From Limnomonas spitsbergensis (lineage: Eukaryota; Chlorophyta; Chlorophyceae; Chlamydomonadales): DNA of 64,000 nt. A program made the translations under genes and the position numbers. The DNA is taken from assembly GCA_037349105.1 (NCBI GenBank), contig JAYJMM010000073.1:62001-126000 (forward strand), read 5' to 3'. Below are positions 22,701 through 34,080 of the stretch, piece by piece; the stretch's first letter is position 1, and every line of letters starts with the position of its first letter. The notes beneath the pieces are model-generated. The model saw only the letters and a list, made by a program, of their open reading frames with translations, was not told the origin of the DNA and searched no databases.

Positions 22701-24164
22701 GTGGGTGGAAGAGAGACATAAAGATACATGAGTGGGGAGCTGGGGGCTTAGAACATAGCTGAGGTACGGGGGAACAGTTGCATGAAGGGCGAGGTGAGGA
22801 AGATAGGGGTGGCAGGCTTATATGTCGGAGGCTGAGTGTCTAGACTCGTGTTTTTTTTAGTCAGTACACAGCACCGACGGGCCACCTTCGGCAGTTTGGC
22901 TCGCTGCTGAAGGCCCGGTGGGCCCCGAGCCTTGATCGGCCTGCGGCCAGAGGCCCAAACAGCCTGCCTGGCCACACTTGGGGCCTCCGGCCGGAGGCCG
23001 CAATGTAGCTGACGTGTAGCTGAATCTCACTAGAAAAATACACTGGTATGGACAAGTCGAGTTTAAAGCAGGAGGGCTGTAGCGCATGCCAGACGTGACA
23101 AGGTTGTCGCGAAGCATGTGCCCAACAAAGCATGTGGGGTGTTGTACAGAAGAAGGGGACATGGCAGCAATGTGTACAGAGGTGGTGCCTGTGCAGCGGG
23201 CAGGACTATTTGAAGCCGTAGGCTAGTAGTGCCAGTATACATTATGAAAATCCGGATGCTCGCAAAGGTGGAGGCAGGAATCAAGAAGGGATATAGCTCA
23301 GCAAGCTGCAGCACCTATGGACTGAGGGAGTTCCTGGTTACTATCCCTGATACGTTCATGCCAGCAATGCAGATGCACACTTTTTTCCTGCAGTTGCCTC
23401 TTGAACGCAGCAGTTAACTTGAAACCCAAATTCTCTTTTGCTTGCGCAGTAGGAGTCGACGTAGCTGCTGCCTCGGCAACCGGCGGGAATGGTGGAGTGG
23501 ACGTAGCTGCAGGTGTGTGGAAAGCTGGGTTGCACTGGCAGAGAGGGACCTCACTCCAGGCTGATGTGCGATTCTGAGTGCCTGGACTAGTTTGTTATTA
23601 GTCAGTACACAGTACCGACAGGCCACCTTTGGCAGTCCGCCCCGCGCATGCATTACCCAAAACTTGATCGGCCAGCGGCCTGAGGCCCAAACAGCATGCT
23701 TGGCCCCAATTGTGGCCTCTGGCCGGAGGCTGCAATGTAGCTGATGTGTAGCTGAACCTCACTAAAAAAGACTCTTGTCTGGACAATTCAAGTATGAAGA
23801 AGCAGGAGGGCTGGTGCATGTCAGAGGTGACAAGTTTGTTGTGAAGCATGTGCCCAGCAAAGCACGTAGGGTGTACAGAAGCACAGGGCAGCAGTGTGTG
23901 CATAGGTGGCGCATGTGCAGTGGGCATGATTGTTTGCAGTCAGGCCAGATGGGACCGAAGGGCTTTACCTGGCTAAGGAAGGTTGTGCGTGCGTAGGTAG
24001 TACACGGTTGGCACTGACACGTGGGGGGGTGAGAGGGGGGCATGTAGCCTTATATGCTGGGGCAGCAGGGTGATGCTGGTCTCAAGCTTACCTGCTCTCC
24101 TTTGTTTACTCTTCCAGGAACCGTTGACGATTTCGAGGAAGACCTGGATGATGTTATGGCATGA
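19766..24164 (+). CDS. IQ-motif repeat protein with modular acidic C-terminal exons
   Basis: Exons 19766-20147, 20431-20757, 21195-21321, 21673-21943, 22173-22289, 22587-22700, 23450-23512 and 24118-24164 join in consistent phase. The last four junctions are all phase 1. IQ-type motifs include ATAIQAAWRGARQRRR, SRVQAAWRGSRTRR, three near-identical 24-residue repeats with LQSLWRR, AAVIQRFARGMLVRR, CTIQAVWRGHRVR and CLIQKVYRAHLLGKR. Such motifs bind calmodulin or EF-hand light chains, as in myosin necks and ASPM-like proteins. The tail has a polyproline run (about 22220-22242) and Asp/Glu-rich modules. Two one-base frame breaks are needed, near 19968 and near 20615; the second could be a 40-base intron. 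The TGA at 24162 is followed in frame by a coiled-coil-like segment. Calmodulin binding is an inference. Confidence 0.65.
22857..23040. repeat. Dispersed repeat with CCTCCGGCCGGAGG palindrome, copy in intron
   Basis: The shared order is: aggcccaaacagc, a ctggccaca box, the palindromic ggcctccggccggaggcc, and then aatgtagctgacgtgtagct. A close copy lies at 23598-23780 in the next intron of the same gene. Weaker copies lie near 31565-31685, 33330-33400, 33980-34065, 42360-42480 and 42630-42725. It may be a short non-autonomous element. Confidence 0.65.
23598..23960. repeat. Second intronic copy of the dispersed repeat
   Basis: Bases 23598-23960 align along their length with 22860-23220, including the downstream gcaggagggctg and gaagcatgtgcccaacaaag phrases. 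The whole block of about 360 bp was therefore duplicated between two introns of the IQ gene. Confidence 0.75.
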
Positions 24165-24605
24165 TACACAGAAGCGGTGGATTGGCGCTATCGCAGAGAG
24201 AACGCTGAACTGAGACTCGAGACGCGGGAGGTCAATGCGAGGCTCAAGCTGGCAGATGTCTCGCACGAGCTGGAGATGCAAGCCTTACAGCAAGGTCCAG
24301 TCGTCAGGCAGAGAAGCAGCTCGCCCGACGCTGATGCGGCGGCGGATTCCTACGTAGGCTTATGCGACCAAATTCATGCCGACGTCGGCCGCTGCCTTCA
24401 CCCATTCCTGCCGAGCGTTTGCCACGCGCTCACTTTGCGGCTATCGGCGCTCGAAAGAGTCAAGCCCAGGCTCGACCCTGCGTCTACGGTGGCATTGCAG
24501 CAAAAATTGTGCCACATGCTGTGTTCCCTGCAAGTGTATCTCGAGGCAGCAAAGAGTCTCTACTCGCACCTAGAGGAGAACCGGGAGCTGGAAAAAGGGC
24601 TGTGA
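24165..24605 (+). CDS. Coiled-coil-like extension in frame after the IQ-gene stop
   Basis: The frame continues from GTVDDFEEDLDDVMA through one TGA (24162-24164) into YTEAVDWRYRRENAELRLET and a Leu/Glu/Arg-rich helix. A short Ser/Asp stretch and a second helical region follow, ending in EENRELEKGL. It has no own ATG near its start. The composition is that of a coiled coil, and the smooth continuation suggests a CGA-to-TGA change, stop read-through, or a longer isoform made by splicing. I cannot tell which. Confidence 0.45.
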   Translation, partial: YTEAVDWRYRRENAELRLETREVNARLKLADVSHELEMQALQQGPVVRQRSSSPDADAAADSYVGLCDQIHADVGRCLHPFLPSVCHALTLRLSALERVKPRLDPASTVALQQKLCHMLCSLQVYLEAAKSLYSHLEENRELEKGL

Positions 24606-25436
24606 GGCCTCCGCTATGAACTACTTCTTCGACGGATATATATACGCCTGGCAGCTACAACTGCTTTTGCAGTTGCGCCCCGCCACAACTATTTCTTTTG
24701 CCCTTGAATCCCAACCGGGGGCTGCCATCAGGTTTATATTGGGCCAAAGTCTTGTGTTGTATGTGTGTATAAGTATTTGCATTCCCCGTGACTCCTTCAC
24801 CTTACTCTGCTTCTTGGGCAAATGGGGCAATGGCCTCAATTAAAAACGGACAGCTTCCCCGTGGCTTCTCCCCAGCTTCTGCTTGATTCCCTGTCTTACA
24901 TCTGGTTGAACCCTGCCTTCTCACTGGCACCTACTGAAGGTAACCATACAAATAGGCATTTCTGACCGGTCTCGGCTTAACAAAAAAACAACAATACGGA
25001 AAGTACCATATTTTGGCTCAAGAAAGAGTAATAGTAGCTACTATGTATGGTCTGATATTTAAGTATTTGTTTATGTGAATATGTATTAATGCTTGAGCAC
25101 CCCCCTATTTGCATATACACTCCTTCCAATGTCTCTTCTTGAATCTACCACATGTCAAGGTGTGCCATTGAGATGCAATCTGCATACTGCGCTTTGTCAG
25201 TCTTGTTTGGGGGTATATGCACCTTGGGGTGAGGCAGAAGTGATGATGATGCCCATCCAGAGGCCATCCTGGAATGAATCCCAAGAGGACCATAGAATGG
25301 CTGCACAGGGCCCAACCCGTATCTTTGTAACGCAGTTTTTCATGGCCCTCTCCTCGCCTCCTGGCCTCTGGACTTGTAGGCAGATGTGATAAATTACAAG
25401 GGAAAGCACTCCTCGGCGCCCATCCCAGGGCCCAGC
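24606..25436. other. Spacer
   Basis: No exon is supported. A stretch around 24995-25045 (ggctcaagaaagagtaatag) resembles 28700-28720, hinting that the regions on both sides of the 333-bp array are related. Confidence 0.4.
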
Positions 25437-27080
25437 CACCCGGGCGTCGCACCCACTCCATGAACCTCCCTTACCCCTTCATCCTGTTTCACTTGTTTCA
25501 ATTCAAAAAAAAAAAAAAACGTTGCCTCCCTCCCTCCCCCAAGGGCACAGGACTTTCATTTCTCAGTGAAACAGGTGAAACATGGGTGGTGAAAATTTTG
25601 AAAAGATAGTCACCACAGAAATTCCCGCGGGTCCCACAATTACACTGCGCCATAGTCTTCTGTACAGAACTGGAAAGGGCCACAAGCAGCCCAAATGCGC
25701 TCCCCTCTCGAGCATAGTGAGGCTGTGAAAAGCAACTCCGTCTGCCAGCCTAGACCATCAGACATTTTCCGGGCGTCGCACACCCTCTCCCTGACCTTCC
25801 CTCCTCCCTTCATCCTGTTTCACTTGTTTCACTAAAAAAAGAAAATAGAAAAAACCTTGCCTCCCTCCCTCCCCCAAGGGCACAGGACTTTCCATTTCTG
25901 AGTGAAACAGGTGAAACAGGGGGGGTGGAAAATATGAAACGGTAGTCATCGCAGAAATTCCCGCGGGTCCCACAATTACACTGCACCATAGTCTTCTGCA
26001 TAGAACTGGCAAGGGCCACAAGCAGCCCAAACGCGCCCCCCCCTCGAGCATGGTGAGGCTGCCAAAAGCAACTCCGTCTGCCAACCTAGACCATCAGAAA
26101 TTTTCCAGGCGTCGCACCCACTCCCTGACCCTCCCTCCCCCCTTCATCCTGTTTCACTTGTTTCACTAAAATAAGAAAATAAAATATACCTTGCCTCCCC
26201 CCCTCCCCCAAGGGCACAGGACTTTCATTTCTGAGTGAAACAGGTGAAACATAGGCGGTGAAAACTGAGAAAGGGTAGTCTCTGCAGGAATTCCCGCGGG
26301 TCCCACAATTACACTGCGCCACAGTCTTCTGCATAGATCTGGCAAGGGCTACCAGCAGCCCAAATGCGCCCCCCCCTCGAGTATGGTGAGGCTGCAAAAA
26401 ACAACTCCGTCTGCTAGCCTAGACCATCAGAAATTTTCCAGGCGTCGCACCCACTCCCTGACCCTCCCTCCTCCCTACATCCTGTTTCACTTGTTTCACT
26501 TGAAAAAGAAAATATAAAGATACCTTGCCTCCCCCCCTCCCCCAAGGGGCACGGGACTTTCATTTCTGAGTGAAACAGGTGAAACAGGGGGGGTGGAAAA
26601 TGTGAAACGGTAGTCATCGCAGAAATTCCCGCGGGTTCAACAATTACACTGCACCATAGTCTTCTGCACAAAACTGGCAAGGGCCAAAAGTAGCCCAAAT
26701 GCGCTCCCCCCTCGAGCATGGTGAGGCTGCCAAAAGCAACTCCGTCTGCTAGCCTAGACCATCAGACATTTTTTGGCGTCGCACCCACTCCCTGACCCTC
26801 CCTCCCCCCTTCATCCTGTTTCACTTGTTTCAATTAAAAAAGAAAATATAGATATACCTTGCCTCCCCCCTCCCCCAAGGGGCACGGGACTTTCCTTTCT
26901 GAGTGAAACAGGTGAAACAGGGGGGGTGGAAAATATGAAACGGTAGTCATTGCAGAAATCCCCGCGGGTTCCACAATTACACTGCACCATAGTCTTCTGC
27001 ATAGAACTGGCAAGGGCCACAAGCAGCCCAAACGCGCCCCCCCCTCGAGCATGGTGAGGCTGCCAAAAGCAACTCCGACG
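25437..27080. repeat. Tandem array of five 333-bp units
   Basis: Units begin with gcgtcgcacccactccctga at about 25443, 25773, 26109, 26440 and 26774. Each contains tgtttcacttgtttcac and, about 100 bp later, gtgaaacaggtgaaaca, which pair as inverted 17-mers with one mismatch. A fixed aattcccgcgggtcccacaa block and a ctcgagcatggtgaggctg tail follow. Copies are highly similar. Confidence 0.9.
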
Positions 27081-27084
27081 GAAG

Positions 27085-27800
27085 CTTGGACCCCCTTGTT
27101 AAGGGCCATGTCGAGGGTATGCCAAAGCGCGTATGCATGCGCGCATCACGATTACGTGAACGCCACCATATGCTGCGCGCGCTAAGATTTGAGGTACGGG
27201 CATACGCGCGCTCCAAGGTTACGCATGTCACAGCATGCCTTCCCTAGCTTACCAGCTTCCCGGCTGCACCCCAGCGACAGATCGCCCTTCGAAACCTGTT
27301 GAGGGGGCAAACAAAAGTGGTTGGGGAAAGGCATCTATCGACAGGGCAGTGATGAGCCAGCAAACATGAGCTGTTGTGCCAATTTCGGAAGAAATCGGGA
27401 AAATGCTGTTGACAACAGGATTTGAATATGCCAACGTGAAATGTGATAGATCGCTCTAGAGGCACCTGGTCAACAGGTTTTGCTAGCAGTAAAAGCGCGG
27501 TCCGAGATTTATCAGTAGCCATCAGGGATGGGCTGTGGGTGGAGGCTCGGTCGCAGGGAGTTCAGGAAGTAAGCAGCATCAATCTGCTCAAATTCATGGA
27601 TCAATGCTTGAATGCTTGTGCAGCGAAGAGTGCACACCTGTGAGAGCCCGAGAGCACCTATTCGGTGACTTAAGGCGGTGCCTCGTGCTCTCAAGTATCC
27701 CGAAGGCGCGATAAACTCAGCCACACTGTGCCAAATGATAGGTTTGCACCACTGTACATACGCCGAATTATATCATGTTTGACACACAGCCCAGGTCTCA
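27085..27800. repeat. Repeat unit A, copy 3, ORF decayed
   Basis: The GC-alternating block, the gtgaaatgtgatagatcgct and gtcaacaggttttgc phrases and the ggtgacttaaggcggtgcct leader are all present. The region matching the 81-codon gene (about 27690-27775) is truncated and frame-shifted after the tacgccgaat phrase. Confidence 0.65.
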
Positions 27801-28137
27801 GGTAAGCATGAGGCAAAAGCCATGCTTGAGGATGCAGTCAGGTGCCATGAGTGACTTAGTTATGAAAAGGTTGCTGTCAGCACATTGGCCATGTGATGAT
27901 CCTGACCTTCTTTCCCACAGACTTCACAAATAAGACACCGATTTAGCTCCCTCCTCCTCAGCTCCAGAAAGCTGTGACCATGCTCCCTTTGTGTGCCCCC
28001 TTCTCACCTGCAACAGAAGTCGCAGTCCGCCGGTGTTCCCTCCTCCATTGAAGGGTTCAGCCGCACCACAAAAGTACAGAGGCTTTGGCTAGTTAGCCCA
28101 TGCACCTGATGATAAAGTCCTCAAACTGCACATCGCC

Positions 28138-28395
28138 ATGCGCCCCCCCGCGCTGCCTTTTGCGCTCCTCACCCGCGCCTTCGAAGCAGCCCGCACATTC
28201 TCTGAACCCGGACCTCAGCTATTGCCTAGTTGGCAGGTCAGGACCGATTTCCAGCATTATTATTGCAATGAGCTTGCTGGTAGGCAGAAGCAGAGAAGGG
28301 TGTTGCTGTCAGCCGAAGGCACCTATGGCACGCTTACGGCACTTGAGGAGAAGAGAACTAGAACTTATGAGATCGTCGATCAGAAGATTTTATGA
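28138..28395 (+). CDS. Unconfirmed small ORF
   Basis: An 85-codon ATG-to-TGA ORF. The second half (GTLTALEEKRTRTYEIVD) has a coding-like composition, but nothing else supports it. It may be an exon fragment of a lost gene. Confidence 0.2.
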   Translation: MRPPALPFALLTRAFEAARTFSEPGPQLLPSWQVRTDFQHYYCNELAGRQKQRRVLLSAEGTYGTLTALEEKRTRTYEIVDQKIL

Positions 28396-28439
28396 GGAAC
28401 TGCCGAGATCTAGATCTGAGATCTGAAATTAAGTTTTCT

Positions 28440-28525
28440 ATATAAGTCCTGGGCACGGTCGAGCAATAACTGACGGGGGTTCAACTCCCATCAGGCGCAG
28501 ATTTGGCCTGGTCAGTTTTTTTTGT
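28440..28525 (+). ncRNA. Possible Pol III transcript or SINE head with B-box and T-run
   Basis: GGTTCAACTCC near 28477 resembles the tRNA T-arm/B-box, and a run of eight T lies about 35 bp downstream (around 28517), as in a Pol III terminator. A tatataag motif precedes it. A standard tRNA cloverleaf does not fold, so this is at best a tRNA-derived remnant. Confidence 0.25.
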
Positions 28526-30060
28526 CATGTTGCTCACACCAGAGGCACCTCTGGCTCACACGAACGATGCTACATTGACCCCCAATCTCTAGATAATTCC
28601 CCTTGGATTCACACAAGCTGTGCTGCCATCAAATATACATTTTTAGCTATTTTTCGCACGATTGCAAAAACAACCACACGTATGGTACCAGGCGTTGGCA
28701 CAAGAAAGAGTAATCTCAGCCATAGCGCCCTCTTACTCACCATCAATGTTCTGTAATGCAGGTATATGTATTATATATATATATTAAAGCTATTGCAACT
28801 TCCACATGTGCTTACACACCTTTCACTGACACCCTACATGATCTACCACACGTTAATGCATTGTAGTTTAGATAACCACGCTGTGTGCTTTATACCAAAG
28901 CTTAAAAAGTCATTATCGGCCCCAACCCTTGCAACATTACTTCACGGGACTTTTTCTTGGGCCTACCCATTCAGGGCCGGCCTTCGTCGTCGCTAATCCG
29001 CACTAGATTTACGCGAATGTCCGTGTTATTTGCTGTAGCAGCAAACAGGCAGAAAATTCCGACTGTTAGCTGCCTCTTTTTCCCCATACAAAAAATAATG
29101 CCTGGTCCAGCTTGTACCCCTGGCCGCACACTGCTGACAGTGCATGACATTCACTGCTGCACCTGCTGAGCCCCTCACCCATGCGCGCGCCACTACCCAA
29201 TGCTTGCATCCTCCCTTGGGGGTGCATTGTATGCTGCATGTTGCTTCGCCAGCACGCAATGCCACGCTTTGTGCATCCAACAAGCCTCATGCTATGCGTA
29301 ACGAGCTGCATTTCCACACCTGGGACCTACGGCCAGAGGCCAAAGTGTAGCATAGATGTGCATGGGGGTGCATGGGGGTGTTGCTGCCGTTCGATCCTTG
29401 TCTCCTTGGGTGGGCGCGTGCATGGGGCTGCAATTGAGTGCATGGGGAGTGAAGTTGTGGATAAAGGCCTCCATGTTGCCGCCATGAACGCCTGACCAAC
29501 TTCCAGCCCCCCTGGCTGCTGCCGGCCCTGTCAGGTTCCTTGTTGATCCGAAGCTGCAAATATTTCTTCCCCCGCCCATGACTCTTTCTGCCCCATCCCT
29601 AGCCCAAGCAAGGCCCTGGTTTTAGCTGGGACCAAGTCCTTGTCCACTAGCACTGTATGGCCATGCATGCATGCACCATGTGGTACTCCTTCGATGGCAG
29701 AGCGAGGGCCGTCATCGAAGGAGTACCTGCCACCGATGTACGCTTCGCCATTCGCCACCAGGGGGCGAATGCTGCGATTGGCTACAGGCTGGGGCAAGGT
29801 GTGTGGAGCACACTCATGTAGGGAGAACATGGGAAGTTCCCACCACACAATTTCCTTGCATTTTCCTGGGGCATGAGGGTTTAAGCATTGAGGATAGGGG
29901 GCACACTGGGGGGGTGAAACAGCTTGCACCCCTCTTTTCATGCCCTGCCGCACGCCCGCCCGCCCCTCCCATGTGCACTCGCATGTTGAACGTTGAGCCA
30001 CCCTAGTTGCTGCCCACATGCCCCCCCTAGATGCCCCCCTGGTTAGCCCCACCATTTGGT
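28526..30060. other. Spacer with decayed repeats and one hairpin
   Basis: No supported exon. A 14-bp perfect stem (29683-29696 with 29713-29726) encloses a 16-nt loop. Text near 29460-29530 is a diverged relative of 34270-34340. Confidence 0.4.
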
Positions 30061-30064
30061 TTTA

Positions 30065-31460
30065 CGGTGCTTCATTGTGACCTGCTGGTGGTTCCCTTGT
30101 GCGTCACTGTATCGTGCTTGTGGTTCCATGGGGCGTCACTTTGACCTGCTGGTGGTTCCCCGGTGCGTCACTGTGACGTATTGGTGGTCCCCCGGGGCGT
30201 CACTGTGACGTGCTGGTGTTTCCCCGGTGTGTCAATTTGTCCTGCTGGTGGTTCCCCGGGGCGTCACTGTGACTTGCTGGTGGCTCCCCGGTGCGTCACT
30301 TTGTCCTGCTGGTGGTTCCATGTGCGTCACTGTGACCGGCTGGTGGCTCCCTAGGGCGTCACTGTGACCTGCTGGTGGCTCCTTGGGGCGTCACAGTGAC
30401 CTGTTGGTGGTTCCCCGGTGTGTCACTGTGACCTGATGGTGGTTCCCCGGTGCGTCACTGTGACCTGCTGGTGGTTCCCCGGTGCGTCACTGTGACCTGC
30501 TGGTGGTTCCATGGGGCGTCACTGTGACCTACTGGTGGTTCCCCGGTGTGTCACTGTGACCTGTTGGTGGTTCCCCGGTGTGTCACTGTGACCTGCTGGT
30601 GGTTCCCCGGTGTGTCACTGTGACCTGTTGGTGGTTCCCTGGGGCGTCACTGTGACCTGCTGGTGGTTCCCCGGTGTGTCACTGTGACCTGCTGGTGGTT
30701 CCCCGGTGTGTCACTATGACCTGTTGGTGGTTCCCCGGTGTGTCACTGTGACCTGCTGGTGGTTCCCCGGTGTGTCACTGTGACCTGCTGGTGGTTCCCC
30801 GGTGTGTCACTATGACCTGTTGGTGGTTCCCCGGTTAGTCACTGTGACCTGCTGGTGGTTCCCCGGTGTGTCACTGTGACCTGCAGGTGGTTCCCCGGTG
30901 TGTCACTGTGACCTGCTGGTGGTTCCCCGGTGCGTCACTGTGACCTGTTGGTGGTTCCCCGGTGTGTCACTATGACCTGCTGGTGGTTCCCCGGTGTGTC
31001 ACTGTGACCTGCTGGTGGTTCCCCGGTGTGTCACTATGACCTGTTGGTGGTTCCCCGGTGTGTCACTGTGACTTGTTGGTGGTTCCCCGGTGTGTCACTG
31101 TGACCTGCTGGTGGTTCCCCGGTGTGTCACTGTGACCTGCTGGTGGTTCCCCGGTGTGTCACTATGACCTGTTGGTGGTTCCCCGGTGTGTCACTGTGAC
31201 TTGTTGGTGGTTCCCCGGTGTGTCACTGTGACTTGTTGGTGGTTCCCCGGTTAGTCACTGTGACCTGTTGGTGGTTCCCTGGTGTGTCACTGTGACCTGC
31301 TGGTGGTTCCCTGTGGCGTCACTTTGTCATGCTGGTGGTTCCCTGGTGTGTCAATTTGACCTGCTGGTGGTTCCCCGGTGCGTCACTGTGACCTGTTGGT
31401 GGTTCCCTGGGGCGTCACTGTGACCTGCTGGTGGTTCCCCGGTGTGTCAATGTGACATGA
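30065..31460. repeat. 32-bp minisatellite, about 43 copies
   Basis: The unit is ggtgtgtcactgtgacctgc followed by tggtggttcccc. Spacing of tggtggttcc is exactly 32 bp (30661, 30693). Edge copies use a ggggcgtcac variant, and central copies are homogenised to ggtgtgtcac with C/T variants in gacctgytgg. Each unit carries the near-palindrome tcactgtga. There are no spacers, so it is not a CRISPR array. Confidence 0.95.
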
Positions 31461-33089
31461 GGGGGATCCCTGAGGCCCTACCTGGCGCCTTTTTAGGGCA
31501 GGTTGTGGCCCATGCATAGGTGAGGGGACAGGAACATGGAACCCAGCAGCCCTGCCGCCAAATGTCCGATTGGGACGAAACCTAGACCGACCTACGGCCG
31601 GCAGCCCAAGCAGCATGGCTGGCCACGACTGGGGCCTCCGGCCGTAGTCAGGAGTGTATCTGACACGTGGCTGAATCACACAAAAATAATCAGTGTTTCT
31701 TAAGCCCTGCTGCTGGATTCCGGCCGGTGTTTCTTGGGAGAGGCTTCCCCCCACGATGCGACTCACTAGGGTCGCATGGCTGAGAGCTGCACCCCGTTTC
31801 ATATGCTCCCCGCATGGGCTCCCAAGAACCCCAACACTCCCCATTTGGGGACGCATTCCCCTCCCCTTGTGCCCCCCTGCCGGTGCTGTCATGAGCCATG
31901 TCAGTGCGATCCCCCAGAGCACCACCCCTCTGCTGCCACCCTCAATGCTGTCCCCCTGCCTTTCCACGCATGTAGCTGCCCCGCACCCCCCGTTACGTAA
32001 TGCTCAGTTTTTTGCTCCCCGAGTCCCATGCTGCGCATCCCCTCGCTGCTCCCCTGCCCTAGTGCACCTCCTTGCAATGTTGTGGAGCCGCCCCCTACCC
32101 TGCCCAGGATCCCAATGAACCTTCAACAGGGCTTTTGATGTGGCATGTGAGGTGGCCCACAGTTACACTCCGGCCACAGGTCCAATTGTTGCAAGGCATG
32201 GTGCCTGGCCTCCAACCTATGCAATCGCCCCTTGAGTCTACAGGCCATGCGCCGGGGCGCGCCCGTCCCTCCAAGGCTGTCCACATACATACATACATAC
32301 ATACATACATACATACATACAAGCAACCTGTAATTTTAAGTATCCCCCCCGGCGACCGCATTGTGGTGCCCAGCACTGCCTAACCAGAATCATCGTCCTC
32401 CATATCTGTTGGTCCCTGCCTCTCGCACAATCCTCATGTTGATTGTTGGAAGTTTCAACTGTACCAGCCTTATTAGGCCTACTAGGCATGCAGATCCTAG
32501 CAAGCATTGCACGCGGACAAGCCCCACCAAACCCTAGTAGCCCTACCAGCCTTGCCAGCCCTACCAAGCTCAGAAGGCCAGCCCTAGCAAACCCCAAGCT
32601 CTACCAGGCTAGCCCTTACAGACCCTAGCAGCCCTACCAGCCCTAACAGCCGTAACATGCCCCAGACACGCACACAGCCTCTACCAGGCCTACGTGATGC
32701 TCTAGAAGAGCAGCTGTCAGGTGAAATACTGTCCCCTTCACGGCAGGTGCTGTCACACATTCACTGCAGGGCAGGTGCTATCGCACGTCTGTCCCCGGGG
32801 TGGGTGGGACTCAATCCCCGCAGGATCTCACAAGAGCCCCAAACTCCATGCATGTGCTGCCGCCCCCCAACCTGCCCCATCCCCCCGCATTTGGACCCCC
32901 CACGCCTCTGGGTATACACACGAATGTCCATGCATGGACCTGGGGGTGCAGTGAGTGCTCGCAGCTGAAGTGTGAGCTCATGACATGGGATGCTCTGGCA
33001 CGGCATGTGCTGTCACACGCCTGTCCCCGGGGTGGGTGTGCCTGCCCAATCAGTCCCCGCATGGTCTCCCAAGAGCCCCGGCATGGGCC
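31460..33089. other. Spacer with decayed repeats
   Basis: Contains a dispersed-repeat copy (31565-31685) and a ccctaccagc-rich simple stretch (32480-32650). No exon is supported. Confidence 0.4.
32281..32321. repeat. (ACAT)n microsatellite
   Basis: About ten perfect tetranucleotide units in a row. Confidence 0.95.
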
Positions 33090-34080
33090 AAGGAACTCCC
33101 TGCATGTGCTGCCATGCGCCATCCAGTGTGGCTGGCCGCGTGCGCGCGGGGCCTGCCGAAGGGTAGCTGAATTGTAGCCGAGGGTAGATGAACTGCAGCT
33201 GAATTGTAGCCCATCTGACCGGGCACCACGAGCCTGACGTGTCGTGGCCAACAACCTACAGTGGTGCGCCCCGCTGTCGCGCCCCTCTCCCATGCTGTTT
33301 TCCTTTTTTTGTTGCTACAAGGCCATATTTGGCAGTCCGCCCCGCGTACTGAAGGCCTGAAACCTGACCGGCCCAAGCAGCGTGGCCGGCAAGAAGGGCA
33401 CGGGCAGTTAACCCCACTTCCACCCTGGTGGATGCGGTGGGGCAGGGCATGGTGGATGGTGGTGCAACGCATGGCGGATGGTGGGGAAAGCATGGTGGGG
33501 CTGCGCACAGGCACGCCAGCCCAGTCCATGGGATGGGGCAGCGCACCTGTGTCCCCCATTGCTGCCCTCATGCATGTTGCTCCCACGCCGCAGCCCGGCC
33601 CGCACCACCTCTCTACTACCCAACCCTGGCGCACCTCCCTGCCCTGCTATGGAGCACCCCCCTGCTCTGCTCTGAAGCACCTCCTGCTGCCCAGAATGTG
33701 CTTTCTACCTTTCCCCGCTTTTCTAGATTGAATTATTTCCTAACAGATGGTTTTGTGCTTGTTGCCTGCAGCAGAGGCGGCAACAGCGGCAGCAGGTGGA
33801 GGATGTGGGTTTTGCAGGAAGGATATGTGTGGAGGAAGGGGTAGATCCTCAACCAAGTGTGACCCATCTAGGCCGGGACGGGGACCTGGCGCACTGGCCG
33901 TATGCAAGCCAGCAAAGGCAACTTCCTGGCAGCTTCCTAGCCTTGGCCCGCCCCCTACACACCGTGCGTGATGCATGATAGCCAGACCACATTTGGCAGG
34001 CCAGCTTTGTGTTCATCCCTTTGGAGCATGCGGCTGGAGGCCGGAGTGTAGATGACAGGCGCGCAGCCCTGATGAAGATG
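33090..34080. repeat. Segmental dispersed repeat, copy 1
   Basis: Shared blocks with 41750-42480, in the same order: ctgcatgtgctgccat, gctgaattgtagccgagggt, ggggcagcgcacctgtg, ttttctagatt and gcttgttgcctgcagc. The copies are strongly diverged with indels, so this is an old duplication or element family. Confidence 0.65.

Noticed and set aside
28440..28525. Functional tRNA gene
   Set aside because: No acceptor stem or anticodon arm could be paired around the T-arm-like motif.
30065..31460. CRISPR array
   Set aside because: Repeats are contiguous with no unique spacers, and the context is eukaryotic.
31383..31967. 194-codon minus-strand ORF near the minisatellite
   Set aside because: Part is minisatellite translation and part is dispersed repeat. 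No domain or splice support.
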